Below, in pieces: positions 61,953-64,000 of a stretch of 64,000 nt of DNA (position 1 is its first letter; the number at the start of each line of letters is the position of its first letter). The position numbers were made by a program, and so were the translations under genes. Origin of the DNA: Sphingomonas soli NBRC 100801 (lineage in GTDB: Bacteria > Pseudomonadota > Alphaproteobacteria > Sphingomonadales > Sphingomonadaceae); NCBI RefSeq assembly GCF_001591025.1, contig NZ_BCTZ01000020.1, forward strand, positions 43,884 to 107,883, given 5' to 3'. The notes under the pieces are model-generated. The model was given only the letters and a program-made list of their open reading frames with translations, made no database searches and was not told where the DNA came from.

Positions 61953-62033
61953 TCCATATTAGCCGACCGGACCAAACCGGAACCTCTCGCCCGCCTGTCG
62001 GGTTGGTCTTTCCTGAACAGGAGAGAGCGACCA

Positions 62034-62927
62034 ATGGCCACTCGAGCCCCCAATTTTTCGAATGACCGCGAATCACAGTTTCTGACCGACAGTTTCCAGC
62101 GCGGTCTCGCCCACTGGAATCGCGAACGTCTCCAGCCCGGCTTCCCCGACGACTGGCAGCATCGCTTCGAGCGCGACGTGAAGATGCAGCGGCTGGAAGG
62201 CGGTTTCCTTGAGGAACTGCGCGCCGAGGTGATCGACGAGGCCGCGCGTGTGCCCACCGACGCGGACGGCTTCATCCACTGGTTCGAGGGGCTGAAGGCG
62301 CACGGCCCCGGCCAGGGCGATCCACTCTTCCCGTGGCTCGCGCAGGAGGCGGACAAGGACCAGCTTCGATGGTTCTTCGAACAGGAAGCCGCCGGAGAGG
62401 CGGGGTTCGACGATCTGGTCGCGATGACGCAGGTGAAGCTGCCGGTGGAACCCAAGCTGGAGCTTGCCCGCAACTATTGGGACGAGATGGGCCATGGCGC
62501 CGCCAAGGGCATGCATGGGCCGATGCTAGATGCGCTGGTCGAGACGCTGAAGGTGCGTCCGGTGATCGAGAATACGGTGTGGCAGAGCCTGGCCCTGGCC
62601 AATGCGATGACCGCGATGGCGGTGAACCGCCGCTATGCCTGGCATTCGGTGGGCGCGCTGGGCGTGGTCGAGCTGACCGCGCCGGGCCGTTCGCAGCAAG
62701 TCGCCGACGGCCTCCTCCGCGTCGGCCTCAGCCCCAAGGAAGCGCGCTATTTCTCGGTGCACGCGGTGCTCGACGTGAAGCACAGCATCGAATGGAACCG
62801 GAACGCCATCCGCCCGGCGGTCGAGCAGGATCCGCGCACCGCCACCGCGATGGCGGAGGGCGCGCTGATCCGCCTGAAATGCGGCGCGCGCTGCTTCGAT
62901 GCGTATCGCGCGCATCTCTGGGGCTGA
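62034..62927 (+). CDS. Haem-oxygenase-like (TenA/HDO-type) iron protein
   Basis: A 297-residue all-alpha protein behind AGGAGAG. Carboxylate and His runs fit the haem-oxygenase-like diiron oxidase/oxygenase scaffold: WFFEQEAAGEAGFDDLVAM, NYWDEMGHGAAKGMHGPML, and HAVLDVKHSIEWNRN. Family members oxidise fatty acids, amino acids or N-hydroxylate substrates using two irons; others are TenA-like thiamin salvage enzymes. The Cys-dependent TenA active site is not evident. It follows the MFS gene by 81 bp and may be co-transcribed. Role unknown. Confidence 0.78.
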   Translation: MATRAPNFSNDRESQFLTDSFQRGLAHWNRERLQPGFPDDWQHRFERDVKMQRLEGGFLEELRAEVIDEAARVPTDADGFIHWFEGLKAHGPGQGDPLFPWLAQEADKDQLRWFFEQEAAGEAGFDDLVAMTQVKLPVEPKLELARNYWDEMGHGAAKGMHGPMLDALVETLKVRPVIENTVWQSLALANAMTAMAVNRRYAWHSVGALGVVELTAPGRSQQVADGLLRVGLSPKEARYFSVHAVLDVKHSIEWNRNAIRPAVEQDPRTATAMAEGALIRLKCGARCFDAYRAHLWG

Positions 62928-62985
62928 GCAACCAGCGCTGCGGTAGCCGCTTCTCGCGGGGGCCGAAGCGGGTTAGCCTCGGGCC

Positions 62986-63978
62986 ATGAAGAGCCTGCTC
63001 GCGCTGCCGCTGCTGCTCATCGCCTTCCCGGATCGCATGCCGATCCCGGCGCACGCACCGGGCCGGGTGAGCACCGATGGCCGGTTCGGCTGGCCCGGCG
63101 TCTATTTCGAAGGGCGCTTCAAGGGCGCGGACGTAACTGTTCGGGTCGAGACCGGCGGCGAGCCGGTGCGCGTTCTGGTCGATGGCGCGGTGCGCGCGAC
63201 GCTGGCGGAGGCCAAGCCGAGCGAATTCAGTGTGACCGGCCTCGCGCCCGGCGAGCATATCGTGCGGCTGGAAAAGGTGACCGAGAGCCAGTCGGGCGGC
63301 CCGCGCTTCCTGGGCTTTTCGACCAAGGGCAATGCGATGCCCGCCCGGCCCCGCGCGCGGCAGATCGAGTTCATCGGCGATTCGCACAGCGTCGGCTATG
63401 GCAACACCTCGCCCACGCGCGAGTGCGACGCCGACAGGGTACGCGCGACGACGGACACGCAATTGGCGTTCGGCCCGCTCGCCGCGCGGGCGCTGAATGC
63501 CGATTACCGGGTGATCGCTTATTCGGGCTACGGGATCGTGCGCAATTATTCGGGCAGGATGCCGGGTGAAAATCTGCCCTTTCTCTATCCCCGCGCGGTG
63601 CCCGGGGATGCGGCTGCCGCTGCACCAGACCCGGCATGGCGGCCGCGCGTGATCGTCATCAATCTCGGCACCAACGATTTCTCGACCGCGCTCAAGCCGG
63701 GCGAGGCATGGCCAGACGAAGGGGCGCTGCACGCGGATTACCGCGCGAAATATGCGGACTTCATCCGCGCGCTGAAGCACGTCCAGCCGCAAGCCCGGTT
63801 CGTGCTGATGGCCCCCGATCGCTTCGCCGCCGATGTGGCTGCCGTCGCGAAGGTCACCGGCGCCAGCCTGCTCAACGTACCGGCGCTCGAGCTGACGGGG
63901 TGCAATTGGCACCCGTCGCTCAAGGATCACCGCGCAATGGCGGACTTGGTGGAAAAGGCCGCCGCACCGCTCTTCTAG
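62986..63978 (+). CDS. CE2-type carbohydrate esterase (SGNH hydrolase with jelly-roll domain)
   Basis: A 330-residue protein with a short hydrophobic signal-like N-terminus. The jelly-roll beta domain (about 26-115) is followed by an SGNH domain: nucleophile S133 in FIGDSHSVGYGN, NLGTNDFS as block III, and catalytic His309 in CNWHPSLKDH, without the usual adjacent Asp of other SGNH lineages. The two-domain plan matches CE2 deacetylases, which remove acetyl groups from plant polysaccharides. It lies at the end of the glycan cluster, 58 bp after the diiron protein gene. Confidence 0.88.
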   Translation: MKSLLALPLLLIAFPDRMPIPAHAPGRVSTDGRFGWPGVYFEGRFKGADVTVRVETGGEPVRVLVDGAVRATLAEAKPSEFSVTGLAPGEHIVRLEKVTESQSGGPRFLGFSTKGNAMPARPRARQIEFIGDSHSVGYGNTSPTRECDADRVRATTDTQLAFGPLAARALNADYRVIAYSGYGIVRNYSGRMPGENLPFLYPRAVPGDAAAAAPDPAWRPRVIVINLGTNDFSTALKPGEAWPDEGALHADYRAKYADFIRALKHVQPQARFVLMAPDRFAADVAAVAKVTGASLLNVPALELTGCNWHPSLKDHRAMADLVEKAAAPLF

Positions 63979-64000
63979 ATCGAGGTCCGGATCCATTGAT

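Noticed and set aside
61953..62033. A riboswitch-like leader upstream of the diiron protein gene.
   Set aside because: Only a short, imperfect pairing (ACCAAACC with GGGTTGGT) is visible, and no known riboswitch consensus is recognisable.

Overview
This window looks like chromosomal DNA of a high-G+C alphaproteobacterium, most likely a sphingomonad (Sphingomonas or a relative). The evidence is the combination of GapR (DUF2312), DUF1244 and DUF2093 proteins, a zinc-free 41-residue L36, a class I PHA synthase with a phasin, large Oar-like TonB receptors, and a glycan-degradation locus with a LacI-type operator. I see no rRNA, tRNA, CRISPR array, insertion sequence or phage module. Nearly all the DNA is coding.

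Layout. 0-2.4 kb: leftward set of SPFH protein, ribbon-helix-helix regulator, possible 43-residue ORF, small membrane protein and alpha/beta hydrolase (cut by the window edge), joined by 4-bp overlaps. 2.5-6.9 kb: leftward ybgC-tolQRAB-pal envelope operon. 6.9-12 kb: leftward ruvB, ruvA, ruvC, yebC, gapR and a DUF1244 gene, with one rightward gene wedged between ruvA and ruvB. 12-20.3 kb: metabolism and housekeeping (pyruvate kinase, L36, HAD hydrolase, M14 peptidase, GNAT, gpmA, purE-purK). 20.3-27.7 kb: small beta-rich protein, M28 peptidase, penicillin-acylase-type amidase, a solitary DUF4157 protein with toxin-like architecture, and an unrecognised polytopic membrane protein. 27.9-36.7 kb: clpB behind a heat-shock-like promoter, TPR-sulfotransferase, Oar-like TonB receptor, M23 peptidase, DUF2093. 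36.7-43.5 kb: xseA and purD, whose start codons overlap divergently, a VWA protein, an HhH membrane protein and a CorC-type CBS protein. 43.5-44.7 kb: an atypical patch with an orphan gene, long inverted repeats and the remnant of what looks like a DUF559 gene. 44.7-54 kb: tadA, L28, phytase-like esterase, aminotransferase, phaC and phasin, clpS, Crp-type regulator, murA. 54-64 kb: S41-like protease, then GH92, GH9, MFS transporter, haem-oxygenase-like diiron protein and CE2-type esterase.

How they work together. The Tol-Pal genes form one envelope-constriction machine. ruvA, ruvB and ruvC encode the Holliday-junction branch-migration and resolution enzymes. purE, purK and purD are purine-biosynthesis steps. 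phaC and the phasin form a polyester-granule pair with a TGCA-repeat operator. GH92, GH9, MFS and CE2 look like a glycan-use locus, two of whose genes diverge from a 24-bp near-perfect palindrome containing TTAGCGCTAA. The most unusual locus is the DUF4157 protein (24957-26630). It has two HE-type metal-binding motifs and an OTU-like C-terminus in which the expected catalytic Cys appears to be Thr. No contractile injection apparatus is encoded in the window.
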